64,000 bases of DNA from Myroides sp. WP-1 (GCF_014145635.1 NZ_JACHTC010000002.1:186001-250000); one strand, 5' to 3'. Shown: positions 36,784 through 46,433, counted from the stretch's first letter. Program-made: numbers and translations. The notes: generated by a model from the letters alone, not told the origin.

Positions 36784-37293
36784 ATGATTGTAGCAGTAGA
36801 TGTATATTATTTTGAAACAGGGGCAAAAGTAGTAGGCGTGTTGTTTGATTCTTTTCTCGCTACAACCCCTTCTGCTATCTTAGAGAAAATGTTACCACTC
36901 CAAGAAGAGTATGAACCAGGAGCTTTTTATAAACGAGAATTACCTTGTCTATTACAATTACTTCATACGCTAAATTTAGAGGAAATCGAAGTTGTAGTAG
37001 TTGATGGTTATGTTTACCTCGATGAAGATAAAAAGAGCGGATTAGGGTATTATCTCTACCAAGCTTTAGGTGAAAAGATTCCTGTTGTAGGCGTGGCGAA
37101 GTCTTATTTTTTTGCTTCAACGAATCTTGTTAAAGAGGTTTATAGAGGAGAAAGTAAAAAGCCTTTGTATGTTTCGGCAGTAGGACTAAGTTTGGATGTG
37201 GCACAATCAGCTATCCAGCAGATGTATGGCGATTTTCGAATGCCTTATCTCTTGAAACTTATGGATACGGAAACAAAGAAAATTGAAAAGTAA
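36784..37293 (+). CDS. Reduced endonuclease V-like protein in the T6SS effector island
   Basis: 169 residues, shorter than usual endonuclease V (about 220). It keeps the core motifs: AVDVYY (Asp6), YEPGAFYKRELP (Glu52; family YIPG..FRE.P), VVDGYVY (Asp74; family DG.G) and GVAKS (Lys106). The family's HPR motif after DG is replaced by LDEDKKSGLGYYL, and the final conserved His is Asp161. EndoV nicks DNA or RNA next to inosine, the product of adenine deamination. It is the last gene before the island's terminator. It may repair or limit damage by the neighbouring deaminase, or be an unrelated passenger. Confidence 0.72.
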   Translation: MIVAVDVYYFETGAKVVGVLFDSFLATTPSAILEKMLPLQEEYEPGAFYKRELPCLLQLLHTLNLEEIEVVVVDGYVYLDEDKKSGLGYYLYQALGEKIPVVGVAKSYFFASTNLVKEVYRGESKKPLYVSAVGLSLDVAQSAIQQMYGDFRMPYLLKLMDTETKKIEK

Positions 37294-37324
37294 CGGTTCG
37301 CCGTTGAGCAATAAACCATAAACT

Positions 37325-37359
37325 AAAAAAGCGAAACCTAAGTTTCGCTTTTTTTTTAT
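37325..37359. terminator. Bidirectional terminator closing the T6SS island
   Basis: AAAAAGCGAAAC pairs with GTTTCGCTTTTT around CTAA, with T runs on plus and A runs on the other side. It separates the island from the convergent coiled-coil gene. Confidence 0.88.
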
Positions 37360-37823
37360 TTTGTTAAATTTTCGTATTTGTATTCTTCTGCTTTAATTTC
37401 AAATTCCAAATTAGCAATTTCTGTTTGATACTTATGCAATTTAGTTTTGATCTTTAATTCCTGAACTGGAGCAATTTTCCCTAATGCCATGTCACGGTTA
37501 AAAGCGTCGTTTTCTTTGTTGTATTTGGCTTTTGTTTTGTTTAGTTTGTCCGTTAGTTTTTGGATTTTCTTTTGACATTTAGCGATCTCTTTTTGCTTTT
37601 TAAGCTCAGCTTTTCGCTCGCGTTCAATTTGTTTTTGTTGTTGATTGAAAGCTTTTAATTCTTCAGCAGTCATCGTTGGAACTTCCGATACAACACTTTC
37701 CACTACTTCTACTACGGGTCCTTCTGGAAGTATTGTAGTAGATTCTTCTTTTTGTACCTCTTGAGCTTGCATAGCAACCGAGCTAAGTAGCAATAAACCT
37801 GCGATTACACTTGTTTTTTTCAT
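37356..37823 (-). CDS. Exported coiled-coil protein of unknown function
   Basis: 155 residues. A signal peptide ends VAMQAQ (about residue 21). A Glu/Val/Pro-rich stretch (22-50) precedes a long Lys/Glu coiled coil (about 55-150) with a single Cys (KCQKKIQKL). It lies 39 bp downstream of rodA on the same strand and may share its transcript, ending at the terminator 37325-37359. No family is recognised. Confidence 0.72.
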   Translation of the reverse strand: MKKTSVIAGLLLLSSVAMQAQEVQKEESTTILPEGPVVEVVESVVSEVPTMTAEELKAFNQQQKQIERERKAELKKQKEIAKCQKKIQKLTDKLNKTKAKYNKENDAFNRDMALGKIAPVQELKIKTKLHKYQTEIANLEFEIKAEEYKYENLTK

Positions 37824-37862
37824 TTCTTCTTCTCTATTTTTGTTTTATTGTTGTTCTAATAA

Positions 37863-39116
37863 TTACCATTCATTAATTCTATTTGCGTCTAATTTTAGAA
37901 AAATGAATAGCAGTAATGTAAAGGCAATTAAACTCGAACCTCCATAAGAGAAAAACGGAAGAGGAACACCAATAGTAGGAAATAATCCTACAAGCATGCT
38001 AATATTGAATGCAAAGTGAATAAACAAAAAGCTTACTACACAATAACCGTACACCTTGTTGAATCTCTTTTTCTGTTTTTCGGCGAGGTAAATCAAACGA
38101 AAAAATAAACAAAGAAATAAAACAATAATTGTACTAGATCCAACGAATCCCCATTCTTCTCCAACGGTCGTAAAGATATAATCGGTGTGTTGTTCCGGGA
38201 CAAAACCTCCTTTGGTTTGCGTTCCTTGTAAGAATCCAGTTCCGTACCAACCTCCAGAACCAATCGCAATTTTTGATTGATTTAGGTTATATCCTTCGGC
38301 TTGAAGGTCTACATCTTCACCGAGTAAAACGTTTATCCTATCCTTTTGATGGGGTTCAAGAACATTGTCATAAACATAATCAACGGATAAAACAAAGCCG
38401 CACATTACGGTGGCTAAAATAAGATAAATAAAGGGGTTTCTATTGATGTTTTTGTTAAAGTAGTAGTGTAGGAGTGTTAATACTGCAATGGTTGTGATGA
38501 TTAGTGATGGCTTTACTACTAAAGCTGCAATAAATAAGAGAATAGTAATGAAACCTGTCCACAAATACCAAGAGGGTAATCCTTCTCGAAATAGCACAAA
38601 TACTAAAGAGGCAAATAACATAGCACTTCCTGTATCGTGTTTTAAGATAAGCAAAGTTGGTACTCCAATGATAATAAAGGCAGTTACTTGTTCCTTTAGC
38701 GTCTTTAAGGTTCCTTGATTATCTGAGAAATATTTTGCTAGTAGTAGAGCTGTAGTTGTTTTTACAAATTCAGAAGGCTGTATTCCCAGTCCTCCTATTT
38801 GATACCAGTTTGTTTGTCCTTTGACAGATTTACCGAAAACAAATAGTCCAAGTATAGATAGAATACCCAGAATGTAAAAAATGAGGGCATATTTTTCGTA
38901 AAACTTAGTATCTAAGGCCAAAATGAGAATAATGAGTGGAATACACGTCAGGATAAAAACTAATTGTCTACCATATATCTGACTAAAATCAAATATACTT
39001 GCATCTTCATTCGGGAGAGAGGTAGAATAAATATTAACCCATCCCGCAACGACAAGTAAAAGGTATAACAAAATAGTTATCCAGTCTATATGTTTTTGTA
39101 CGCTTCCGCTTCTCAT
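37863..39116 (-). CDS. rodA: Peptidoglycan glycosyltransferase RodA
   Basis: 417 residues with about ten membrane helices. NWYQIGGLGIQPSEFVKTTTALLLAKYFSDN is the SEDS signature, and FLQGTQTKGGFVPEQHTDYIFTTVGEEWGFVGS holds the large loop motif conserved in RodA/FtsW. The end has GVPLPFFSYGGSSLIA. RodA polymerises glycan strands for cell elongation together with PBP2. It overlaps mrdA by 4 bp and is the last gene of the mre-mrd operon. Confidence 0.97.
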   Translation of the reverse strand: MRSGSVQKHIDWITILLYLLLVVAGWVNIYSTSLPNEDASIFDFSQIYGRQLVFILTCIPLIILILALDTKFYEKYALIFYILGILSILGLFVFGKSVKGQTNWYQIGGLGIQPSEFVKTTTALLLAKYFSDNQGTLKTLKEQVTAFIIIGVPTLLILKHDTGSAMLFASLVFVLFREGLPSWYLWTGFITILLFIAALVVKPSLIITTIAVLTLLHYYFNKNINRNPFIYLILATVMCGFVLSVDYVYDNVLEPHQKDRINVLLGEDVDLQAEGYNLNQSKIAIGSGGWYGTGFLQGTQTKGGFVPEQHTDYIFTTVGEEWGFVGSSTIIVLFLCLFFRLIYLAEKQKKRFNKVYGYCVVSFLFIHFAFNISMLVGLFPTIGVPLPFFSYGGSSLIAFTLLLFIFLKLDANRINEW

Positions 39117-40978
39117 TGTTTTTTCGGCTTATCTGCTAAATTATATAATTGTAAAACTTTGTTGTATTCGCTTTCCAAACTTCCTTCTAGCATGCGTTTT
39201 TCTAAATCTGTGCGAACAATCTCAGGAAGTAAATATTTTTGAAGCATTAAACTCGTGATAGGTGCTGCCCATCGCGCTCCCCAAACTCCATTTTCAATAA
39301 AAACAGCAATAACAATTTTAGGATCATCAACTGGAGCAAATGCTACGAATACAGAGTGATCGGCTAATTGATAGCGCTTGCCATTAATACGAGTAAAGTT
39401 TTCTACTGTTCCTGTTTTTCCGGCCATTTCTAGTTGCGGAACGGCTACACTTCTACCTGTACCAACGTGGAAAACTTGATTCATTCCTTGGATAATAGGA
39501 TCAAAGTGTTTCGGATCAATTGTAGTCACCTGCTTGGTTACAAACTTTTTGTCGATATTGTGGTCTTCAATGTTTTTGATGATATGAGGAGTGTAGTAGT
39601 AGCCTTTATTTGCTACAGCTGCCGCCATATTTGCTAACTGCATAGGAGTCATGATAACCTCGCCTTGTCCAATAGCGTTGGAAATGGTCGTTGTACTTTT
39701 CCATCCCTTGTTGGGATACCAACGATCATAATAGGCAGAATTGGGAATATGCCCTTTTCGGCCTTCAGGTAAATCATATCCTAAAAATTGACCCAATCCA
39801 AAACTTTCTAAATGCTTACTCCAACGGTCAATACCTTCTGCTGGGGTTTTGTATTTTTCAATGATTTTTTTATAGGTTTGTGCAAAGTAAGTATTACACG
39901 ATAATGCTATAGCATGACGCAAACTCCAGGTCCCAGAATCGTGACAACCCATCCATGCTCCTCGACCATAGTAAAAACCTCTACTACAGCTAAAAGCAGT
40001 ATGTTCGGTAATAACCCCCTCTTGTAAACCAATTAATCCCGTGAGGATTTTAAATGGTGAACCTGGTGAATATTCTCCTGATAATACGCGATTGTATAAG
40101 GGTTTTGCTAAGGAGTCATTGTATAGTTTGGTGTAGTTTTTTGAGCGCTCTCTCCCAACTAACAAGCTAGGATCGTAGGAAGGTGCGTTGATTAAGGCTA
40201 AGATTTCACCTGTTTTGGGTTCAATCGCTACGATTCCTCCGCGTTTGTTCTTCATTAAAAGCTCACCATAAGCTTGTAGCTCATTGTCAATGGTAAGGGT
40301 AATATCACTTCCTTTAATGGAAATAGTGTCATAAACTCCATCCTTAAACGAACCAATTTCACGGTTGAAACGATCGCGTTGAATGTATTTTACTCCCTTA
40401 GTTCCTCTTAAAATTTCTTCATATTGTTGTTCAACCCCTTGAATACCGATTAAATCTCCAGATCGATAGTAAGGGTTGTTCTTAATATTGTCTTCGTTTA
40501 CTTGGCGGATATAACCGAAAATATTCGCTCCTGAGTGTACTTGGTAGTCTCTTAGCGAACGTTTTTGCACATAAAAGCCGTTGAAATGACGAATCTTTTC
40601 TTGAAAGGCAGCATATTCTGATTTGCTCAATTGAGCTAAAAATACAGAAGGTAATCGCGGACTGTAAACCGTTGCCTTTTGTAATTTCGTATTAAACTCT
40701 TCCAGGGTTACATCAAGTAATTTACACAAGGCTAGGGTGTCAATATCCTTTACCTCTCGAGGGATTACCATGATGTCATAGGAGGGTTGATTCGCAACGA
40801 GTAATTTCTTGTTTCGATCGAATATATAACCTCTTTCCGGATACTCATAGACAATCTTTAGTGCGTTGTTTTCTGATTTTTTAATATACGTATCGTCTAC
40901 GACTTGTAAATAGAAAAGTCGAATAAGAATAGTTATAGTTACTGCAACTATGATAATAGGAAGTAATAACTTTCTCAT
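39113..40978 (-). CDS. mrdA: Penicillin-binding protein 2 (MrdA)
   Basis: 621 residues. One N-terminal membrane helix (about 5-22) is followed by the dimerisation region (ENNALKIVYEYPERGYIFDRN) and the transpeptidase domain with SPGSPFKI (active Ser near 305, SxxK), SCN (SxN) and AGKTGT (KTG near 518). PBP2 cross-links peptidoglycan during elongation as partner of RodA. It overlaps mreD by 4 bp upstream and rodA by 4 bp downstream, so the operon is tightly coupled. Confidence 0.97.
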   Translation of the reverse strand: MRKLLLPIIIVAVTITILIRLFYLQVVDDTYIKKSENNALKIVYEYPERGYIFDRNKKLLVANQPSYDIMVIPREVKDIDTLALCKLLDVTLEEFNTKLQKATVYSPRLPSVFLAQLSKSEYAAFQEKIRHFNGFYVQKRSLRDYQVHSGANIFGYIRQVNEDNIKNNPYYRSGDLIGIQGVEQQYEEILRGTKGVKYIQRDRFNREIGSFKDGVYDTISIKGSDITLTIDNELQAYGELLMKNKRGGIVAIEPKTGEILALINAPSYDPSLLVGRERSKNYTKLYNDSLAKPLYNRVLSGEYSPGSPFKILTGLIGLQEGVITEHTAFSCSRGFYYGRGAWMGCHDSGTWSLRHAIALSCNTYFAQTYKKIIEKYKTPAEGIDRWSKHLESFGLGQFLGYDLPEGRKGHIPNSAYYDRWYPNKGWKSTTTISNAIGQGEVIMTPMQLANMAAAVANKGYYYTPHIIKNIEDHNIDKKFVTKQVTTIDPKHFDPIIQGMNQVFHVGTGRSVAVPQLEMAGKTGTVENFTRINGKRYQLADHSVFVAFAPVDDPKIVIAVFIENGVWGARWAAPITSLMLQKYLLPEIVRTDLEKRMLEGSLESEYNKVLQLYNLADKPKKQ

Positions 40979-41496
40979 CTTTTAGACGGTTTGATCAAGT
41001 ATATAATTAAAATGCAACTGAGTAAAGTAGCTATTGTTGTTAATAACGTACGCAATAGGATTTCCCAAATAAAATTAAAGCGAAGAAATTCTAATGCAAA
41101 CAAGACTACGTGATGAATAACTACGGTAAAAATTAAGTAACCAAATACCTCCATGGATGAAAAAAGATCTTTAGTCACCTTTTTTAAAACATTAAGATTG
41201 TGGTATTGGTAACTAATACCAAAGGAAAATTTAAGAACGAGTGGTCTACTGAAGGCTAATATTAAGGAAGCCGCGGCGTGTACTCCACCAGAGTTCTCAA
41301 ACATGTCTATGGTTAGTCCTAATAAAAAACTAGAAACATAGAACAGTGCTTTATTTCCATCCGTCGGATAGAGGATGATAAATAAAATATACGGGAATGG
41401 ATTTATAAAAGATAATAAATCCAAGTTGTTAAATATTAATACTTGTGCGATTAATAAGAAAACAAAGCGAGTTATATTTGAAATAGCACTATTCAT
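40975..41496 (-). CDS. mreD: Rod shape-determining protein MreD
   Basis: 173 residues with five to six membrane helices (NITRFVFLLIAQVLIFNNLDLL at the start, NPFPYILFIILYP next). MreD is a poorly conserved inner-membrane part of the elongasome; the call rests on helices plus position between mreC and mrdA. It overlaps mreC by 8 bp. Confidence 0.88.
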   Translation of the reverse strand: MNSAISNITRFVFLLIAQVLIFNNLDLLSFINPFPYILFIILYPTDGNKALFYVSSFLLGLTIDMFENSGGVHAAASLILAFSRPLVLKFSFGISYQYHNLNVLKKVTKDLFSSMEVFGYLIFTVVIHHVVLFALEFLRFNFIWEILLRTLLTTIATLLSCILIIYLIKPSKR

Positions 41497-42322
41497 TTCG
41501 AGTTGCTTCTTCTAGTTCGTTAATTTCACCAAGATCGTTATTTTTAATCACATAAACATACCCTAAGTTTGTCATGTCATTAAAAAGTTTAACTTCAATC
41601 GTAAAGTAATTAGAGCTTTCTGTGGTATAAGCCTTTTCGATGGTACCAATAGGAATATTCTCAGGAAAGATATCTGAGATACCTCCTGTAACAATTGTAT
41701 CTCCTTGAAAAAGTTCAGCTAGACGAGGGATGTCATTTAATTGAACATATCCTGTACTTTTTCCATCCCATTGCAATGTTCCAAAGTGATTAGAACCTTT
41801 AATTTTTGCATTGATCTTGGATTTCGCGTTCAAGATACTTTGTACGGTTGAATATTTTTTGGATGATTTTTGGATAATACCTACAATTCCGTTGCTGTTG
41901 ATTACTCCTAAATCTTTTGTAATACCTTCTCGTTCTCCTCCTTTTATGGTTAAATAGTTCTCTTTCGTGTTGAATTCATTTTTAATTACTTTGGCTACAA
42001 TTACATTGTAAATTTCTTCTTGATCGGAAAGAAGAGGTAATTCGACCACAGTAGAATCTGCCGTAATAGAACTATTAAAGGCTTGTTTTTTTAGTAGGGC
42101 ATTCTCCAGAACTAAGGCGTCATTTTCTGTTTTCAGACGCATGTATTCTTTCAAATTATTTACATTTTCATAGACGTAACCCGTCACACCATTGGCCGAG
42201 CTAATAAATGAACTCTTGTGAAAGGTATGAGTTCGAAGTACTAGGACAAATGATATAACTAAAAGCAGCAAAAACAGTAACTTAGTACTGTTTTTTATAA
42301 AGAAATTAATTATTTGCTGCAT
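41489..42322 (-). CDS. mreC: Rod shape-determining protein MreC
   Basis: 277 residues. An N-terminal helix (about 12-30) is followed by a coiled coil (YVYENVNNLKEYMRLKTENDALVLENALLKKQ) and the paired beta-barrel periplasmic domain (IVGIIQKSSKKYSTVQSILNAKSKINAKIKG, DTIVTGGISDIFPENIPIG). MreC links cytoplasmic MreB filaments to periplasmic wall synthesis. It starts 8 bp after mreB. Confidence 0.95.
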   Translation of the reverse strand: MQQIINFFIKNSTKLLFLLLLVISFVLVLRTHTFHKSSFISSANGVTGYVYENVNNLKEYMRLKTENDALVLENALLKKQAFNSSITADSTVVELPLLSDQEEIYNVIVAKVIKNEFNTKENYLTIKGGEREGITKDLGVINSNGIVGIIQKSSKKYSTVQSILNAKSKINAKIKGSNHFGTLQWDGKSTGYVQLNDIPRLAELFQGDTIVTGGISDIFPENIPIGTIEKAYTTESSNYFTIEVKLFNDMTNLGYVYVIKNNDLGEINELEEATRNE

Positions 42323-42330
42323 AGGTTAGT

Positions 42331-43359
42331 TTATTTTATCAATACACTTTTGTATTTGTCAATATTTTTGATGGCAAGACCTGTCCCGCGTACAACAGCA
42401 CGCAATGGATCTTCCGCAATATAAACAGGTAAATCAGTTTTTTGAGAGATTCTTTTATCTAATCCTCTTAACATAGATCCTCCACCTGCTAGGTAGATTC
42501 CTGTATTATAAATATCAGCTGCTAATTCAGGAGGTGTTTGAGAAAGTGTCTCCATGACAGCATCTTCGATACGTTGTATTGATTTGTCTAATGCTTTTGC
42601 TATTTCGCGGTACGAAACCGTTACTTGTTTTGGTTTTCCAGTTAACAAGTCACGTCCTTGAACGAGCATATCTTCTGGAGCAGTTTCTAAATCTTCTGTT
42701 GCAGCTCCTGTTTGAATCTTGATCTTTTCTGCTGTGCTTTCACCAACAAATAAGTTGTGTTGTGTACGCATATAGTAGATGATGTCATTGGTAAATACGT
42801 CACCCGCAATTTTTACAGATTTATCACAAACAATACCTCCAAGAGCAATAACAGCAATTTCAGTTGTTCCTCCTCCGATATCTACAATCATGTTTCCTTT
42901 TGGTTGCATGATGTCTACACCAATACCAATAGCTGCAGACATAGGTTCGTGTATTAAATAAACCTCTTTACCATTCACACGCTCACAAGATTCTTTTACC
43001 GCACGCATTTCCACTTCTGTAATACCAGATGGAATACATACAACCATGCGTAGTGCAGGGGTAAACATTTTCTTTCTCAGTGCAGGAATGCTCTTGATAA
43101 AGAGGCTTATCATTTTTTCTGATGCGTCAAAGTCAGCAATAACTCCGTCTTTTAAAGGGCGTATTGTTTTGATGTTACCATGAGTTTTCCCCTGCATCAA
43201 ACTCGCTTCTTTTCCAACGGCTATGATTTTTCCCGTTGTCCTATCTCTAGCAACGATTGATGGATTGTCAACGACAACTTTCCCATCGTGAATGATTAGG
43301 GTGTTCGCAGTTCCTAAGTCGATTGCGATATCTTCCGTCATGAAATCAAAAAATCCCAT
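42331..43359 (-). CDS. mreB: Cell-shape actin homologue MreB
   Basis: 342 residues, standard for MreB. DIAIDLGTANTLI is the first phosphate loop, DIGGGTTEIAVIALGG the second, and AGGGSMLRGLD the adenosine motif. MreB forms membrane-bound filaments that direct elongation. It heads the mreBCD-mrdA-rodA operon, with a TAATTTTG promoter element at 43401-43408 just behind purH. Confidence 0.98.
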   Translation of the reverse strand: MGFFDFMTEDIAIDLGTANTLIIHDGKVVVDNPSIVARDRTTGKIIAVGKEASLMQGKTHGNIKTIRPLKDGVIADFDASEKMISLFIKSIPALRKKMFTPALRMVVCIPSGITEVEMRAVKESCERVNGKEVYLIHEPMSAAIGIGVDIMQPKGNMIVDIGGGTTEIAVIALGGIVCDKSVKIAGDVFTNDIIYYMRTQHNLFVGESTAEKIKIQTGAATEDLETAPEDMLVQGRDLLTGKPKQVTVSYREIAKALDKSIQRIEDAVMETLSQTPPELAADIYNTGIYLAGGGSMLRGLDKRISQKTDLPVYIAEDPLRAVVRGTGLAIKNIDKYKSVLIK

Positions 43360-43400
43360 AAATATAAAAGGCTTTTAGAGTTAATATTTTTGTTGTTCTA

Positions 43401-43408
43401 CAAAATTA
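43401..43408 (-). promoter_or_regulatory. Promoter -7 element of the mreB operon
   Basis: The minus strand reads TAATTTTG, 41 nt before the mreB ATG and just after the purH stop. Confidence 0.5.
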
Positions 43409-43413
43409 GTAAA

Positions 43414-44940
43414 TTAATGTTTAAAATGACGAATTCCAGTGAAAACCATTGCGATTTTATTTTCGTCACAATAGGTAATACTTAACTCGTCTTTAATTGA
43501 ACCACCTGGTTGAATTACTGCCGTAATCCCAGCCTTGTCTGCAATTTCTACACAATCAGGGAAAGGGAAGAATGCGTCACTCGCCATAACAGCACCTTTT
43601 AGGCTGAATTCGAATGAATTAGCTTTTTTAATCGCTTGACGTAATGCATCCACTCTCGATGTTTGTCCTGTTCCAGAAGCACATAGTTGTCCGTCTTTTA
43701 CTAAAACAATCGTATTTGATTTGGTGTGTTTACAGATTTTAGAAGCAAATAATAAATCGTCTACTTCTTTTGTTGTAGGGGTTACTTTAGTAACTGTTGT
43801 TAAGTGGTCTTTATTGTCTGTAACATTATCTTTATCTTGTACTAAGATACCATTTAAACAAGTACGAACGTGTTTCGCAGGTAAATCAATTTCGTTTAAG
43901 ATTAAGATGATTCTGTTTTTCTTTTCTTTTAAAATTTCAATTGCAGCCGCTTCATAAGCTGGTGCAATAACTACTTCACAAAACAATTGGTTGATTTCTG
44001 TTGCTGTAGCTGTATCAATAGTGCCATTTGCAATTAAAACACCTCCAAAAGCAGAAGTAGGATCTCCAGCTAATGCATCTACATAAGCTTCTTTCATTGT
44101 GCTTCTTTGCGCAACTCCACATGCGTTATTGTGTTTTAAGATCGCAAATGTTGGTTGCTCTCCTTTGAACTCATTCATTAAGTTTACAGCAGCATCAACA
44201 TCCAAAAGGTTATTGTATGATAATTCTTTTCCATTTAGTTTTTCAAATAACTGATCGAAATTACCAAAGAAATGCCCTTTTTGATGTGGGTTTTCTCCAT
44301 AGCGCAACTCAATGCCTTCTGCATGACTGATTTTTAATGTATCGTCTGCTTCGTTGAAGTAATTGAAAATAGCTCCGTCATAGTGTGAAGAAACATGGAA
44401 CGCTTTTGTTGCTAACAAACGTCTCTGTGCTAATGTTGTTGAACCATTGTTCTCAACAATCATTTGCAAGAATAATGCATATTCGTTAACTGAAGGTACA
44501 ATAATCGTATCTTGAAAGTTCTTAGCTGCAGCGCGAATTAATGAAATTCCACCAATATCAATTTTTTCAATGATATCTGCTTCACTAGCTCCTGAAGCAA
44601 CCGTTTTTTCGAAAGGATACAAATCAACAATTACTAAATCAATTTGAGGAATATCAAATTCTTTCATTTGTTGAACATCTCCTTCGTGATTTTGTCTATT
44701 TAAGATTCCACCGAAAATTTTTGGATGTAAGGTTTTTACTCTTCCTCCCAATATTGAAGGATAAGAAGTGACGTCTTCTACAGGTACTACTGGTATACCT
44801 AAATCTTTAATGAAAGTTTCTGTACCTCCTGTAGAATAGATAGTTACCTCGTTTTTGTGTAATTCTCTTACAATAGGTTCTAATCCGTCTTTGCTAAAAA
44901 CAGAAATTAATGCCGATTGAATCTTTTTAGTTGTGTTCAT
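43414..44940 (-). CDS. purH: Bifunctional AICAR transformylase/IMP cyclohydrolase PurH
   Basis: 508 residues. The N-terminal cyclohydrolase is an MGS-like fold (ALISVFSKDGLEPI, YSTGGTETFIKDLGIPV, GGRVKTLHPKIFGGIL). The C-terminal transformylase carries the catalytic KHNNACGVA motif. It performs the last two steps of purine synthesis to IMP. The gene has its own TATTTTTG element at 44962-44969 and lies 54 bp upstream of mreB on the same strand, so some read-through into the mre operon is possible. Confidence 0.97.
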   Translation of the reverse strand: MNTTKKIQSALISVFSKDGLEPIVRELHKNEVTIYSTGGTETFIKDLGIPVVPVEDVTSYPSILGGRVKTLHPKIFGGILNRQNHEGDVQQMKEFDIPQIDLVIVDLYPFEKTVASGASEADIIEKIDIGGISLIRAAAKNFQDTIIVPSVNEYALFLQMIVENNGSTTLAQRRLLATKAFHVSSHYDGAIFNYFNEADDTLKISHAEGIELRYGENPHQKGHFFGNFDQLFEKLNGKELSYNNLLDVDAAVNLMNEFKGEQPTFAILKHNNACGVAQRSTMKEAYVDALAGDPTSAFGGVLIANGTIDTATATEINQLFCEVVIAPAYEAAAIEILKEKKNRIILILNEIDLPAKHVRTCLNGILVQDKDNVTDNKDHLTTVTKVTPTTKEVDDLLFASKICKHTKSNTIVLVKDGQLCASGTGQTSRVDALRQAIKKANSFEFSLKGAVMASDAFFPFPDCVEIADKAGITAVIQPGGSIKDELSITYCDENKIAMVFTGIRHFKH

Positions 44941-44961
44941 TGTGTGTTATTAATTAAACGG

Positions 44962-44969
44962 CAAAAATA
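44962..44969 (-). promoter_or_regulatory. Promoter -7 element of purH
   Basis: The minus strand reads TATTTTTG, 21 nt before the purH ATG. Confidence 0.55.
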
Positions 44970-45120
44970 ACTAATGTCTAGGTATTTATAAAGTTAATAG
45001 AGAAGTTTTTATTTTAATTTTAAGAGACGTAAATTGTCTTGTTTTTTAGAAGAAAAAGAAAAGTAGATGTAACTTTTATCTTCTTCTTCTACTAATAAGA
45101 ATGTCGTTGAACTTATTGCT

Positions 45121-46371
45121 ATGATACTATATTTTAGACTTTTACTCAGTAGTTTTCAATTTGCTGTTAATGCATTGAGAACTAATAAACTAAGAACTTT
45201 GCTCTCTTTGTTAGGGGTAACAGTAGGTATTTTTTCAATTATTGCTGTTTTAGCAGCAGTAGATTCAATGGATCGCATGCTGAAATCAGAGCTGAGTGGT
45301 TTTGATCGAAATATGATTTATGTGTTTAATCATTCCTTCGGACCGTCTGAAATTCCCCGTTGGAAGATTGATCAATTTCCCAATGTAACTTATGAAGAAT
45401 ATGATTATTTGAAGCGCAATTTAAAAGAGGTAGAATACGCGTCTTTTAATTTTTTTGTGGGCAGTGAAAATATGAAGGCGGATCGTTACTATGCCAATGA
45501 TGTTATTGTTCGCCCGTGTAGTTCGGATATGCAGTATTTAGATAATGTGAAAATGGCGAGTGGACGATTCTTCAATGAAGCAGAAGCCGTGAATGGCAGT
45601 GCTGTAATCGTGATTGGAAACGAAATTGCCAATACGCTTTTTCCCGGTCAAGATCCTCTTGGTAAAAGTGTGCGTTTGTATGGCAGGCGATTTGCGGTTA
45701 TCGGTGTTCTGGATAAACAAGGAGCAATCTCTATTGGAGGTGGACATGATGAAACCGCTTATATTCCCGTAAATCTCTTTCGACAAATGTTTGGAGATAA
45801 CATCAAGGCATATACTCCTGTGATTATTTTAAAGCCAAATGATCGAACGGATATCAAACTATTTGAAGATGATATAACGTCTAAATTACGCTCTTTTAGA
45901 GGTTTGAAAGTAGGAGAGGATACGAATTTCTTTGTCAATGTATTTGGAGGGATGATGGAGTTTTTAGACAATATCATTAGCCAAATGAATTTAGTAGGCT
46001 GGATTATCAGTATGTTTTCTCTACTGGTTGGAGGCTTTGGAATAGCTAACATTATGTTTGTGTCAGTAAAAGAACGCACCCATTTAATCGGTATACAAAA
46101 AGCAATCGGTGCAAAGCGACGTATTATTTTATTGCAGTTTTTATTTGAGTCAATTATACTAGCACTTATTGGTGGATTGGTCGGAATTATTTTGGTTTGG
46201 ATGATTGCCCAAGGGGTGAGTGTATTGTTAGATTTTGAGTTTGTACTAAGCTTTTTTAATGTTGTTTTAGGACTAGGATTGTCTATGATTATCGGACTAA
46301 TTTCGGGGTATCTACCTGCTCGTTCTGCGGCAAAATTAGATCCAGTAGAAGCAATTCGTTCAGGAATGTAA
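45121..46371 (+). CDS. MacB/FtsX-type ABC transporter permease
   Basis: 416 residues. One N-terminal helix (LRTLLSLLGVTVGIFSIIAVLAAV, about 25-50), a long periplasmic MacB_PCD domain (to about 285), then three C-terminal helices of the FtsX domain with VKERTHLIGIQKAIGAKRRIILLQFLFE and PARSAAKLDPVEAIRSGM. This is the MacB permease architecture (mechanotransmission for efflux or lipoprotein release) without an ATPase in the same chain. No ATPase gene is adjacent, so the partner is elsewhere. Confidence 0.92.
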   Translation: MILYFRLLLSSFQFAVNALRTNKLRTLLSLLGVTVGIFSIIAVLAAVDSMDRMLKSELSGFDRNMIYVFNHSFGPSEIPRWKIDQFPNVTYEEYDYLKRNLKEVEYASFNFFVGSENMKADRYYANDVIVRPCSSDMQYLDNVKMASGRFFNEAEAVNGSAVIVIGNEIANTLFPGQDPLGKSVRLYGRRFAVIGVLDKQGAISIGGGHDETAYIPVNLFRQMFGDNIKAYTPVIILKPNDRTDIKLFEDDITSKLRSFRGLKVGEDTNFFVNVFGGMMEFLDNIISQMNLVGWIISMFSLLVGGFGIANIMFVSVKERTHLIGIQKAIGAKRRIILLQFLFESIILALIGGLVGIILVWMIAQGVSVLLDFEFVLSFFNVVLGLGLSMIIGLISGYLPARSAAKLDPVEAIRSGM

Positions 46372-46433
46372 GATGGTTGATTGTTGATGGTGGTTTATCG
46401 ATAACTGATAACCGATCACAGCTAACAGATAAT

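Noticed and set aside
31569..37360. Att-site duplication expected if the T6SS island integrated at tRNA-Phe
   Set aside because: No copy of the tRNA-Phe 3' end was found near 37300, and no integrase gene is present.
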